NCBI GenBank assembly: GCA_020746835.1 | Contig: JAGPNK010000035.1 | Coordinates: 1 to 64,000 of the forward strand | Length of the DNA stretch: 64,000 nucleotides | From: Stachybotrys elegans | Taxonomy: Eukaryota > Ascomycota > Sordariomycetes > Hypocreales > Stachybotryaceae | Reading direction: 5' to 3' | Part shown: positions 53,966-64,000 of the stretch, piece by piece | How the letters are laid out: the number at the start of each line of letters is the position of its first letter | Numbering within the stretch: the first letter of the stretch is position 1 | The notes under the pieces: generated by a model | Databases searched by the model: none | Told to the model about the DNA's origin: nothing | What the model saw: only the letters and a program-made list of their open reading frames with translations | Translations under genes and position numbers: made by a program

Positions 53966-56092
53966 TATCCCCTTGAGTGTCATAAAGCAGCAAGCTTGTC
54001 ACAGACAGGGGTTTTGGCCAATAAAAATTCCGTAAAAAAAAGTGACTTCTGTTTCCTATGAAATTAGGCTATGGTAGAAGTCCCAGCATTCTGGCCTGGT
54101 ACATAGAGCTACATTACATATGTCACAACCTTTCCTTGTCATCGTGGGCTTGAGGCTATTCCCACTGACCCGGGAAAGGGGCTGCCGGCGACTCACCCCT
54201 CGTGACCGTACCTCGCCGGCACGAAGCCCCTGACAGCCCAAACAACGGCTGCTTTTCCCTCTATTGACATGATTATGCTGTGATAGAGTGACTGTAGTGT
54301 CCCCAGCACGGAAACGTTCCCTTGAGCCCCCTGTCTTTCCATATAGAGTAAACAGGTCATCTACAAGGCGCTGCCGCCACTGCCGCTGCGAGCTATACGG
54401 AGCCCACGGCGAGGGCCCCGGGGCTCGCTGCTGTAATAAGAAGCTATTTACAAGGATAACTTCAAGCAGGAAATTCCAGGCGATTGCCCGCCAACCCCCC
54501 TACGGTTACGGTGGTCAAGACCTTCTGTAGCCCGTAGATGATCCCCTATATCTACAGCACCCATATTCTTGTTATAGGCAGCAGCAGCTTCTAGCATAGG
54601 CATTTCCTTGACTGCCTCGCCCTTGAATTCGAGCCTGATAGACCGTGACTGTGCTGTTGCTACAGGCCGCCGGCGCAGGCAGTTAATAAATACAAGCCCT
54701 GTAAAGACCGTAGTCAACAGCAGCACAAGGGCGTTATCCTTCCAAGCTATTTAGTTGACCTAGAAGGGAAGAAGCAAAGGTTAGCTATGCGAATTCCCTA
54801 TTATTCAATGGTAATAGCCCCTATCCCCTGACGAACCTGACAGTCTGGTGTAGGCACAGCTTCGACCCTATTCGCGGGCCAGCACTTCCCCTGACGGTCT
54901 TCCTTTTTAGCTACAACAAAGGGCTTATATAGGCCACAGTTGGTGCGGCAGGTCCCTGTAGCAGCTATCCCTCGGTTCCTCAGGGCCTTGAAAAGGTCGA
55001 TAGACGAGAAAAGGTTATCAAGGAAGACATGATAGATTGCTTCCGGCAGCCTTGATAGTAGGGTAATGACAACGCTCTGTGTCGGATTCAGGGCTATCTC
55101 GCTGTCGCCGAGCCTTTTCTGCTTCTTCGGCCTCGGAAGCCCTGCCGGACCAAGGGCTGCTGTTGGTGTGTGCCAAATCCACTGCAAAAAATAGCCGGCT
55201 TGAGCCACAACCCAGACTTTGAAGCCCGTAGGCGTTGGTTTATTCGGGACTGTTGTTTTTTCGTAGGCACGGCCTTCAAAGCCGACCATACACTCATCTA
55301 CAGCGATATCTGTGCCTGGGGTCCAGAGCTGCAAAGAAATAGCTTGTATGTGGTTAGACCACTCATCACACGGCAGGAAAGGCCTTCGTGGAGGCGTTGT
55401 GTGCGGTGATATTCGTAGACGGCGTGACAATAGCTGGAAGCGGTGGAAAGTCATGTATTTAATAATAGGGTGTGTTGGGACATGGCTGTTGACGCCGGAG
55501 ACCTTCCAATAGTCTTCCAGGCGGGTTTCCCGGTGTAAACCTATGTAAACCTGCATGGCAAGCCATAGATAGATCTCTGACACAGAGGTCGGTGTCCATC
55601 GAAGCCCTCGCTGCGAGGGCTCTTTTCGATAGTTGCTGTTGCTGCGAGAACCCGGTCCCGGACCTCGTGGGGGCTCGGGAGCCTCATTCGTATAGCTTAC
55701 CCATTTCTCAACGAGGCAGACAGGCACAAAGTCCTGGAATAGGTCGACTGGACTTGCTGGCAGCGGCTCCAGGCAGGCAGGGCGTTGTTCAGGCTCCATC
55801 GGGATAAATACAGGGCCTCGGTTATCTACAGGTTCAAAATCCGGTCGCCCTGTGATATCGTCATCCCTTTCTTGTTGATAGTGGTCTGTACGGATAAAAA
55901 GCTCTGTATCGGCATCGTTGACGCCGCCGACGATAATTGTGTCTTCCATTAAGGTACTGAATCCATATTGTCATAGGCTTAAAGGTGGAGAATTTATATT
56001 CTAGCTGGAAAAGTTACTTTATGTACCGACAGGCCTTAGTTATTAATATGGGGCGAATACAAGCTTGCTCCCTTAGCACACTCAAAGGGATA
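53966..56092 (-). mobile_element. piggyBac-like element, copy 2
   Basis: Left end TATCCCCTTGAGTGTCATAA (53966) and right end, inverted, TATCCCTTTGAGTGTGCTAA (56092) enclose one minus-strand transposase. There is no TTAA; TA flanks both ends. The inner left end matches the MITE at 1971-2229 and the inner right end matches the MITE at 35883-36137. This makes it the best local relative of the parental element, although its transposase is also mutated. Confidence 0.85.
54060..55949 (-). pseudogene. piggyBac-type transposase, one stop and one indel
   Basis: From 55949 (MEDTIIVGGVNDADTEL) the frame is open for 382 codons and includes DLFQDFVPVCLVEKWVSY, DIAVDECMVGFEGRA (first Asp), FLQWIWH and VFLDNLFSSIDLF (second). 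After an intron near 54758-54830 the expected VNQIAWKDN reads VN-stop-IAWKDN (TAA at about 54750, a C-to-T change). The third Asp is in NMGAVDIGDHLRA. A one-base excess in a run of six G at about 54495 then shifts the frame before RAIAWNFLLEVILVNSF. The Cys-rich tail (CDICNVALCTRPECWDFYH) survives. Apart from these two lesions the protein is complete. Confidence 0.82.
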
Positions 56093-56384
56093 CTTGAGCG
56101 TTTTTTTGGCCACTCAGAGTGGCACATCTATCACGTGGACATTCAGCTGGATGGAGCCTAGTATTTTTTAAGTCCTCTAAATGGCTGATCGTCTTCGCAT
56201 AAGTGCAAGTTGTGGAGGCTGAGGATTCTTGGCGCATATAAAGCGGAGAATCTGCTACAACGCCACGTAAGTCTGGATCCTATGAATAGACGCTCAATCT
56301 CAGCCAAACCCACATAATCCAGAACTCGTCTAAATCAACCGCTGGCCAAAACAGAAGCATCCTGCTAACGCTTTATCAATTCCC
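56093..56384. other. Upstream region of the second HET gene
   Basis: Presumed promoter; contains a TATAAA-like element within GCATATAAAGCGG near 56234. Confidence 0.4.
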
Positions 56385-58012
56385 ATGAGACTCCTGAATA
56401 TCCGCAGTCTCCGGGCTGAGGAATTTATTGGCACACCACCGCCATACGCGATTTTATCTCACACTTGGGGCGCGGATGAAGTGACTCTGCACGACCTTGA
56501 CCACCTGGGACTCGATGACAAGCCCGGATGGAAAAAAATTATCGGCTTTGCTCGGGCCATCAGGCAATCCAACCAGCCTGTAGACTACTTCTGGGTAGAC
56601 ACGTGTTGCATTGACAAGGTAATTGTTCGAAGCACCTTCCTTGAGCAAGGCTAATCTAGTAGTCATCGAGTGCTGAACTATCTGAGGCCATAAATTCCAT
56701 GTTCCACTGGTATCGCGAGTCAGTGTGCTGTTTTGCCTATCTCGCCGACGTGGAATGGAGAGCTCATTCTTCTTCGCCCTTGGGTGCTGATTTCGAAAGT
56801 TCAAAATGGTTCACCCGGGGCTGGACGCTGCAGGAACTGCTTGCACCACGAGACCTAGAATTCTTTGACAAGGACTGGCGTGGGATCGGCAACAGGCATG
56901 ATTTAATGGAAAGAATCTCCACAAGAACTAACATTGATACGGATACACTTCGCCTCGGGCAATGGCCCAATGCCAGTGTCGCCATGCGGATGTCTTGGGC
57001 TGCAGGGCGGCAAACCACGCGCCCAGAGGACATGGCATACTGCCTTCTTGGAATCTTTGACGTCAATATGCCTCTCCTTTACGGCGAAGGTGATAGGGCT
57101 TTCACACGTTTGCAAGAAGAAATTCTAAAAGAGTCAGAAGACCAATCTATCTTTGCGTGGGACTCCTCTTCGATCGAATCCTCGATCGCGATCATCGGAG
57201 TACTAGCCCCTCACCCATCCTTCTTCCAGCATAGTGCTGATGTGGAGTCTCATCCCACCCAAGGTTCACCGTTGGTCGTTACCAGCAAAGGAATCCAGCT
57301 CGATCTAAGCATATTACGCTACAATGCGGATAAACCCGAGTTAGCCACGTCTAACTACCAGCCGAATCCAAATAGCCTACGGGATTTTATGGCTATTCTC
57401 CAGTGCACGGCTGGTAAAGACATGACGACGGTCATCGGGATACCACTGAAACAAAGCGATGCAAATCCCTCTCGGTATTTTCGAACACGTTCCAAGCTTG
57501 TTAGGCTACCTCTCGAGAACACTCTCCAGAGCCAGAGTGTATTCTTAATTAAGAGAAATAAAATTTTCGACCCCGAGGCTAGAATGGAAACATGCTGGTT
57601 GCGATACAACCTCTACAGTGGTATCGTTATGACACCCTTGACAGCCTACCCAAAGGATCTTTGGCAGACCAACCCCAAGACCAACTCGATGACGCTGAGA
57701 TCGGATGCCCTCTCCATGGCGGCTATATTGTTTCAAATTCAAGGCTGGCAGAACCCTGTTGGTGTTCTTCTTTCGTTTGATCTAGTCGGGCGAAGGGGTA
57801 GAATAAGCCTCATCGAAACTACTACTCCCTGGGATGGTTCGACCGAGAATTGGTCGATGTGTCGAACCCAGCTCGAATTCGACGCCACTTCGGAGGCGTC
57901 ACTAACCTCCACTGCTGAAGGACATTGTGTTTTTGGGAATATTAAATTGTTATTGATTCGTGGATTGTGGACGTTTGTTGTTGAACTGCAATGGACGAAG
58001 GGAAGATTGTGA
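56385..58012 (+). CDS. HET-domain protein (HET-E/NWD2-type N-terminal class)
   Basis: Exons 56385-56618 and 56663-58012 join across a 44-bp intron to 527 residues. The start MRLLNIRSLRAEEFIG and the HET block PYAILSHTWGADEVTLHDL, FWVDTCCIDKSSSAELSEAINSMFHWYR, CCFAYLADV and FTRGWTLQELLAPRDLEFFD are textbook, followed by WAAGRQTTRPEDMAYCLLGIFDVNMPLLYGEG. This class triggers incompatibility cell death and often has C-terminal NACHT/WD repeats; here the protein ends after about 300 residues of unassigned sequence without them, which is also common. The frame is intact. Confidence 0.9.
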
Positions 58013-58969
58013 GGAGAAACTGGGTTGGAAGCTGATAGGGACATTGTGGGACAGCCTCGAGACTAAAATAGAATGGTTTTTGTGGCAGAATAAGTTTCGG
58101 CCAGTATGTTTCCTGCTGCGCCATCTATGTTTTCCTCCTGTTGCGGCTCTGTCGGTGAATTTCACCATGCGTGGTTCTGTAGTACCTACAGTCTCCCCCA
58201 GCCCTCGGCATAGCCTGTTTCCTTCCGTCCTGTTTCCCCCAGGATCTCTGTGTGTGCTGTGAATTGAAGCGACTGCGGGTGATATGATAACCTCGTGCTG
58301 GGTTCCTATGTGGCTGTGTTGTGTGTTCTGTGAAGCTCGGCAGCAGCTACATGGCCGGCCCTTGGCCAAACCTCCCAAATTGCGATGTTCTATCCGGTCC
58401 GGATTGCCGAATTACTGAGTATAAGAGCTCTCTCGTCGACGCTCGCGTGCCATTGACAAATATGTTGAAGGGGCACCAATCCTTCTTCACAAAGGGGGCG
58501 ACAGGGGACCAGACTGTCTCTGGCTGTAGTATTTTGTGGTATCGATCGTAGCATGCCAGGTGGCTGGTGCTTTGTCGGCGAGAGAGGTGATACGGTTCTG
58601 TTCGACGTCGTCGTTATGGGACATTCCGATCTCTGTCGGGGCAACGAGAAAAATGCTCGTCTGTGACTGTGTATTTGGGGCGGTTGTTATGCAGATATTC
58701 GGGTTCCGTCGTCCCTCGTTGGATGTCTATCGAGGGTTCGATCAGGCGACAGCTGCCGATTGATGCTTCGTGTGTGGCTTGCTCTTAAAGTGATGGGTCT
58801 TGTCCTGCCTGCAGCCACAAAGGAGCTCCTGGGATGCGACAATACCGGGGAAAGCATTGTGTTTCGCAGAAGTCTTTACGACTGCAGCAGACGTATTGCG
58901 GTGGCTTTTTGTTGCTGTTTTCAAAAAGTTCGTTCTCGCTGGTGATGAAGTTTTTGGATTACGCACTTT
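58013..58969. other. Interval with a LINE 3'-UTR-like fragment
   Basis: GTACCTACAGTCTCCCCCAG at 58190-58209 repeats the 3' UTR motif of the LINE copies at 51578 and 59262, so a more diverged LINE end may lie here. No gene is supported; frames at 58536-58763 and 58742-58966 have no recognisable content. Confidence 0.45.
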
Positions 58970-59887
58970 TAGGTTAGGTTAGGTTATATTCCTACTCGGT
59001 TGTAGCCGCTATACATAAGCAGCCATGCCCGGTTAGCGGGGTTGGCGGACAGCCGAAGCTCGCTCCGGTGTTAATCCGAGGCTTGCCCCACTTCGCCAAC
59101 ATCAATGAACATTGACCAGCTGTCCCCAATGATCCCGCTTTCTCCTCAACCTCATTCTACTCGTGGCTGGCACCATCGTACAGAATCTGGTTCTCTACTA
59201 ATGTACAACAGTTTTCAGGCTCAGTAAAGGCGGCCACATCCGCCTCGTGTATAGGGTCCATGTACCTACAGTCTCCCCCCAGCGCCCGACATCGTCTGGC
59301 TACGTTTCAACCCCGAGATGCCCAAGGGTCCCTGTCTGTTCCATGAATCTGACGGCTTTCGCGGCTGCTTTGCGCTCTCCCAACACCCTTCGAAGGTCGC
59401 TTAGTCCTAGGATGTCGCCAAGTTCCTGGTTCCGGAGTTGTCGATGCTTCCGGCATCGCAGGAGGATATGCAATACCGTTTGTCGTCCTTGTCCGCAGGG
59501 GCACTTGTCGTCGGTGACGCCTGGTACCCTTTGCTTGAAGAGGAAGTGCTTGGTAGCTATCTTCTCGGTCCGCAACCCGATCAACAGTGCGCTTTGTCTC
59601 TTGTTGAGTTTCGTGTGCAGTTGTAATACCTCTTTTGTTGGTTTCGGCGTATAACGGAAGCAGACCCTGCCCCGGCTTTCATTGGCCCATTTGTCTTGCC
59701 AGGCTTTGTGAACGTGTTTGTGCGTCCACATCTTGAGCGTTGAACGGAGTGCCAATAGTCCAGGCGGCTCGGCCGCTCTGGGTCCATTGGCTCCTCCTTC
59801 CCTCCATCCTGTGGCTTCCTTGGCTGCTTTGTCGGCTTGCTCGTTTCCCCAAACCCCTGCATGGGCTGGGATCCATCGAATTTCCAT
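58970..59887 (-). mobile_element. 5'-truncated Tad1-like LINE, 3' end only (copy 2)
   Basis: About 90 percent or more identical by eye to 51285-52246, including MEIRWIPAHAGVWGNEQADK, CFRYTPKPTKEVLQLH and KCPCGQGRQTVLHILLRC, with the stop at 59300. The tail is CCTAA-type repeats (AGGTTAGGTTAGGTT on the plus strand) rather than TAAC. The 5' truncation at 59887 is 40-50 bp further in than in copy 1. An upstream open frame to 60022 is host sequence fused by chance. Confidence 0.85.
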
Positions 59888-60080
59888 GACAAAGGATGCA
59901 GACCGCACATTTGGAGTTTTTGGGATTTCAGAGACCACGTGACTCAGCAAAGAAGGAGGACCGCTTACATGGAATATTGGTCTAGGGTAGCTGACTAGCC
60001 AAGATATAAGGACCAGAGCCAAGGTCGTCCTCCCAGCATAATTAATAAAATCCCGAGGTAACTACTCATCAGTATCCATT

Positions 60081-61453
60081 CTATAGTTCAGTATCCATAG
60101 AGTCACTATCAAATCCGTGATCAATATTATCCCCCGATCCATAAGGTAAGTCATAGTCGTCGCTGCCCTCTGTGAAATCACCAGCAGCTTGGTGACGAAC
60201 ATCCCGGGCGTCATGCCACCTCAACACTGATAGAATATGGCATAAAGCGTTTCGTCTCCCTTCCCCTAACAGAAGGTTATACCACTTCGTTCCGTGCATA
60301 TAAACGCATGTGTCTTTCCCTTCATCGTTAACAAGTTCTCTCTGAGCTGTCTCGTTTGTTGCGTCGAGATATTCCACATAGTCATCGCCAAACTTGAAGT
60401 GGAAGAAACACATATAAGTACTGTTGGCTGCAATTAGAAAGACACTGTGAACAAGATAATATGTTAGCAGTTGTTTTGATGTATTGTTGTGAGGCGAACT
60501 TACTCTTCTTTCAGGAACAGCGGGTTTCCCTTCTTTGTGATTATTGCCTCGCCGAGGCATTGAGCCAGGTTCTCATTTGAGATGACAGGGATGTAATTCC
60601 CTGTTGATTCGTCCAAGCGGACATACTTGAATGCTCTTTTTGCCTCAAGCAGGGCCAAGAATGGCTGGCTTATTTCCCATCCGGACCCTACCTTATGCAT
60701 CGAGCAGATCCCTCCATCATCCTCAGCGGTAATAAGGACATTTCCGGCAACGTAGGCATTTGTTGTCCTGCGCTCTATCCGTGGTCTCGCCTCAACTTCC
60801 GTCGCTAGGCCAGGAGGGTGTTGTATGAGACAGAGGTTTAGTACATGTCGCAGAAAACAAAGAACAAGGTGAACTGTTACTTCTTCAGGCCTACTCCGTC
60901 GAGCCTCATGCTCATCTTCATCGAGGTTAGCCATGTCGGCCTCAAACTCGGAGGAGGAGTGCAAGATCGGAGAGGAGGAACCCGGGATTGCGCTTGCGGA
61001 ATCAATATAGCCCTCCCGTTGCACCTGTTTCCTTTCACGCTGAGGGCGCATTTCTGCCTGGTTAGTGAGTTCGGGGCGAGCTGCCTCTCGAAGTGCAGCC
61101 CATAAGAACCCATCTTGTGACTGCATGATCTCGCAGTCGGTTTTCATGAAGAAATCGCGTGGGTTTTCCGCAATGAGATCCTGGGTCCTGGCATGGTTGA
61201 GTTTCTGAGGACTGGATTGGCTATCTCTGCAAAGTGGACAGTATGTGTCGTGGTCGGCTTCTAGTTCTGATAGAAAAGCCTCGTTTTGGTAGACGAGAAG
61301 CCGGTAGACAATCAGATGGCGAATGTTCCACCTGCTAGCGGGGCTTGTCAACTCTCTTTTATTGAGCTGTAAAATGACCTGTCTGTCTCCATTTTGTTTG
61401 GCAATAGCTGCGAGATCTTGACGAGTTTGCGCTGAGTATGCCTTATACTCCAT
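60081..61453 (-). CDS. Uncharacterised fungal protein of a divergent gene pair
   Basis: Exons 61453-60504 and 60444-60081 join across a 59-bp intron (GTAAGT, CTAACATATT, CACAG) to 437 residues. Visible parts: an N-terminal helix (MEYKAYSAQTRQDLAAIAKQ), a segment RHLIVYRLLVYQNEAFLSEL, a CPLC motif near residue 74, an acidic middle (DLDEDEHEARRSRPEE-like), a block NAYVAGNVLITAEDDGGICS, then FLIAANSTYMCFFHFKFGDDY in the second exon and an acidic C-terminus (SDSMDTEL). I recognise no enzyme or binding domain. It is divergent from the gene at 61693 with about 240 bp between start codons, so they may share a promoter. Confidence 0.65.
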
Positions 61454-61692
61454 CACGAAGAAGATGATAGATAATCGGCTCAGATGAAAGAGGCGGGGGC
61501 CGACCTAAGGAGGGGGGAGGGAAATCTTGCAGCTAGTGACCAGAACCATTCGTGGCGCCTAGACTGTGGCTAAAGTTGTGGCTGCGGAAGACAGGTGGGT
61601 CCATCACGTGCTCTCCAGGCGCGAAAGGAAAGACAACATCAACGCGTCAGATAGTTCGAACCCAACTTAAACATCTACCAACACAAGATGAT

Positions 61693-62831
61693 ATGTCCGC
61701 TTCACGACCACTATCAGAGGAGAGTTCCCTTCTGCCGCCGAAATCGGGATCGAAGCGAACGGCCGACGATACCCTCCAGAGACTTCCGAAGAAAGGTCGC
61801 ACCTCGACATCTAGTTTCTCTATTGAACCGCCCATGCCATTGTCAGTCAATAGCGCTTTGCGGAGCAGAGAGCGTCTATATATCCATCCACTGCACTGGG
61901 GTGCTCGACATCTAGAGCTTCTAGGGATCGAATTTCGCGAGGAAGCCAGACAGGAATCCCAGCCGAGCAATAACAAAGTACAAAAAGAGCTGAAACGGAA
62001 CAAGCAGCGTCAAACGTCAACCGAGGCTATTAAAACCAAACCCATTTACAGTGCCGTATATCTACTAAGGGCTGAGCTTGGGGACAAGGCTTCGGCAGTT
62101 CGATACCTTCTTGATGTCCATGACATCCGCCATATCAAGTCTACCAAGTAAGTAACTCTTACTGTCCAGTGATGAATCTAATAACGCCTGGCCACAGCGA
62201 TAGGCTACCCTTCCATTTTAATCAGCAGAGTGTCGCTAGTCTGCAAACCCTCGGCACCTTCTCAAGCTCCTCATACAACTCAGCCCCTCCAACCCTCGCC
62301 TATCTCCACCTTGAGACCTTACGACTCTGGCGCAACCAGTCAATCAACTGTTCAGCCTCCAAATACGGCGGTCCACAGATCGCTTCTCTTCAACAGAAGC
62401 AGCAACGCCATATCCAACCGGAGAATGAAGTAGAGGATCCCTATATCGTTGCCCTTCTGATTGCCCTCGCCGAAGGACAGAAGCGCCAACAAGGCATGTC
62501 TTCAGAGGTGGCTAAGATCCCCAAAGAGACCATGGCGTACTTCAAGGTATGCCACGTAATATTATTTAGTAACAAGCTACTGACTGAGAGCTAAAAGGCT
62601 CATCTTCTAGCTCTTAAACAAGGAACCAAAACACAGGGACAAAGCCTCTATTTCTACACAGCTTGCATCCCTGCTGCGTTCCTCGATCGGTTTGACAGGC
62701 CATCTCAATATTTTCCATGCGACCCAATTCTCATTTCATACTACCGCATTCCGCTAGAATCGGGTATGAGCACGATAGCAATGATCCGCCGCGTAATCTC
62801 TGCTGTGAGGCAGCAGGCGGATAAAAAGTAA
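61693..62831 (+). CDS. Uncharacterised fungal protein, partner of the divergent pair
   Basis: Exons 61693-62147, 62198-62546 and 62598-62831 join in phase to 345 residues. The start is MSASRPLSEESSLLPP. A basic helical part (VQKELKRNKQRQTSTEAI) leads to IYSAVYLLRAELGDKASAVRYLLDVHDI. The second exon has PFHFNQQSVASLQ and DPYIVALLIALAEGQKRQQG. The last exon carries QSLYFYTACIPAAFLDRFDRPSQYF and IRRVISAVRQQ. The YFYxxxIPxxFLDxFDxPS core looks like a small fungal orphan family seen in many copies in related genomes (my recollection, unverified). The acceptor before the last exon (TAAAAG) is weak but gives the only continuous frame. Confidence 0.65.
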
Positions 62832-63084
62832 GGGCAGAAGCTGCGTTGTAGGCATTCGTGAGAGGCTGCCGTACTGTATACATAGAAAAGGTAGTAATTT
62901 CGCAGAAGTTTTCACAAACTCGAGGGATTGTTACTATGTAGGCAGGTATATTTTTATCTACCGAACTAGCTGGTATGGTTCCTGGACGCTTGTAGCATAC
63001 GGCTGAGGTAAGTTCATTGAAGGAAACTGTCCCTAGGGACATTGATGGCAATAAATATACGCTGACCAAAGAACTCAGGCTATA
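62832..63084. other. Short intergenic interval
   Basis: No gene is supported; the 112-codon minus frame here has no recognisable features. Confidence 0.4.
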
Positions 63085-63882
63085 CTAATAAGCTGGCCGA
63101 TGGCGCTTTTTCGCTTGTGTCTCCAAATCATTCTCTTGTGACCAATCTTTGCGCTTGCCAGAGCGTTTTCTCCTTATTAATCGCGAATAAACGCCCAGGA
63201 GGGAAGCATTGTATTTTGCATCTAATTGTTTATTCGGCCTGTCATAGTTATATGAGCTCATTCTACGCTTTGGGCGGGAAGCCAAATAGTCATTGCTATA
63301 CTGCGAGACTGGCTTTGTTGGAGCTGCATGGGGTGGAGATAATTCTTTACTATCCAATCGCTTATGTGGCCTTTTAATAGAATCTGAGCTTGTCCTTGTT
63401 CTAGGCCTTTTGTGGGAAGAAAAGCCTTGATTGCTATCGCTGTCTTGCAAACCTGGCTTTGTGGGGGCTGCTTGGGATAGGAATAATTCTTTGCTATCCA
63501 ATCGCTTATGTGGCCTTTCAGTAGAATCTGAGCTTGTCCTTGTTCTAGGCCTTTTGTAGGAAGCAAAGCCTTGATTGCTATTGCTGTCTTGCAAACCTGG
63601 CTTTGTAGGAGCTGGCTGGGATAGGAATGATTCTTCGCTATGTAATTGCTTATATGGCCTTTTGATGGAGCGTGCCCATATTCTAGACCTTTTGCGGGAA
63701 ACAAAATATGGACTGCTATCGCTGTCTTGCAAACCTGGCTTTGTAGGGGCTGCTTGGGGTACCACTATAGCCTTGGACATTGAAGATTGCGCTCTGCTAT
63801 TGCTATGGAATGGCAAATGGTATTTGATACCGGTACTCTTGCGCTTTAGAAAGTGTAAAATCCTTCTTCCTAGTAACGGCAT
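63085..63882 (-). CDS. Lys/Arg-rich protein built of 48-residue tandem repeats
   Basis: A single open frame of 265 codons from the ATG at 63882 (MPLLGRRILHFLKRKSTG). The body is four tandem units of about 44-48 residues, each starting AAPTKPGLQDS (PAPTKPGLQDS in unit 2, AAPTKPVSQYS in unit 4), then a KRPRTRTSSDS-like basic stretch and RPHKRLDSKE. Units 2 and 3 are nearly identical in DNA with a 144-bp period (63427 to 63571); units 1 and 4 have drifted. Multiple KRPR and RRKRSGKRKDW clusters suggest nuclear or nucleic-acid association. It ends with TQAKKRHRPAY. No family is recognised; conservation of the frame across repeats argues that it is coding. Confidence 0.55.
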   Translation of the reverse strand: MPLLGRRILHFLKRKSTGIKYHLPFHSNSRAQSSMSKAIVVPQAAPTKPGLQDSDSSPYFVSRKRSRIWARSIKRPYKQLHSEESFLSQPAPTKPGLQDSNSNQGFASYKRPRTRTSSDSTERPHKRLDSKELFLSQAAPTKPGLQDSDSNQGFSSHKRPRTRTSSDSIKRPHKRLDSKELSPPHAAPTKPVSQYSNDYLASRPKRRMSSYNYDRPNKQLDAKYNASLLGVYSRLIRRKRSGKRKDWSQENDLETQAKKRHRPAY

Positions 63883-64000
63883 AATGAGATTGGTGAGGCA
63901 AGGAATAACCGATGAAAAGAAGGGAAAGACATACAGTATTTAACTTGCTGTACGTAGTGCCTATGTGTGTGGGGGCTGCCAGTACCAGGGCTTTGTTTAC
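63883..64000. other. Window end, upstream of the repeat protein
   Basis: Nothing beyond the presumed promoter of the minus-strand gene. Confidence 0.35.

Noticed and set aside
59247..59654. Plus-strand 135-codon frame, repeated at 51656-51967
   Set aside because: It is conserved between the two LINE ends only because it is the antisense of their RNase H region.
59300..60022. Extended 240-codon frame running past the LINE 5' truncation
   Set aside because: The first 45 codons are host DNA joined by chance to the truncated LINE frame.
1..64000. tRNA and rRNA genes
   Set aside because: No cloverleaf with A and B boxes and no rRNA core sequence was recognised on either strand by eye.

Overview
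The window is nuclear DNA of a filamentous ascomycete (Pezizomycotina, probably Sordariomycetes/Hypocreales). Genes are split by short introns of 45-90 bp with GTRNGT donors and CTAAC-like branch points. The families are typical of that group: HET-domain proteins, Zn2Cys6 factors, a group III hybrid histidine kinase with HAMP repeats, a fungal P450, a Cu-only SOD, a small secreted cysteine protein and a Tad1-like LINE. I saw no rRNA, tRNA or CRISPR. Exon joins were made by eye, requiring phase and motif continuity.

Layout. 0-3.5 kb: a frameshifted hAT transposase cut by the window edge, then a retroposed non-coding repeat (family R, copy A) carrying a small inverted-repeat element. 4.2-5.8 kb: P450. 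7.2-9.3 kb: a LURP-one/Tubby-like protein and a Zn2Cys6 protein with two chromo-like repeats. 11.3-14.8 kb: a second Zn2Cys6 gene and a HET gene. 14.7-15.9 kb: a degenerate copy of the intact succinyl-CoA:3-ketoacid CoA-transferase gene at 16.6-18.3 kb. 18.58-23.76 kb: a complete three-gene DNA transposon with an integrase-type transposase. 23.8-28.95 kb: a multiply frameshifted LINE. 29.9-32.2 kb: an NmrA-like reductase divergent from a small ABM-fold monooxygenase. 32.6-36.1 kb: a hAT remnant, a piggyBac-like element and a related MITE. 37.45-41.4 kb: the hybrid histidine kinase. 41.7-46.3 kb: a hAT element abutting a truncated pogo/Tc5-type transposase. 46.6-49.2 kb: a small secreted cysteine-rich protein and a secreted Cu-only SOD-like protein. 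49.9-52.2 kb: family R copy B with a 17-bp target duplication and a truncated LINE 3' end. 53.1-58.0 kb: a broken four-TM protein, a second piggyBac-like element and a second HET gene. 59-64 kb: another LINE 3' end, a divergent pair of unrecognised multi-exon genes and a lysine/arginine-rich protein of 48-residue repeats.

Roughly half the window is mobile DNA from at least six families. The cellular genes (P450, HET, histidine kinase, SOD, secreted peptide, NmrA/ABM) sit as islands between them, as in a fungal accessory or subtelomeric region. Several broken frames contain C-to-T or G-to-A nonsense changes consistent with RIP-like mutation, but many others are simple indels.

The strongest candidate for something little described is the 5.18-kb element at 18577-23757. 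It has inverted termini and three apparently intact intron-bearing genes: a DDE integrase-type transposase, a small six-cysteine protein, and an acidic protein with a possible zinc ribbon. The last two genes converge with stop codons directly adjacent.
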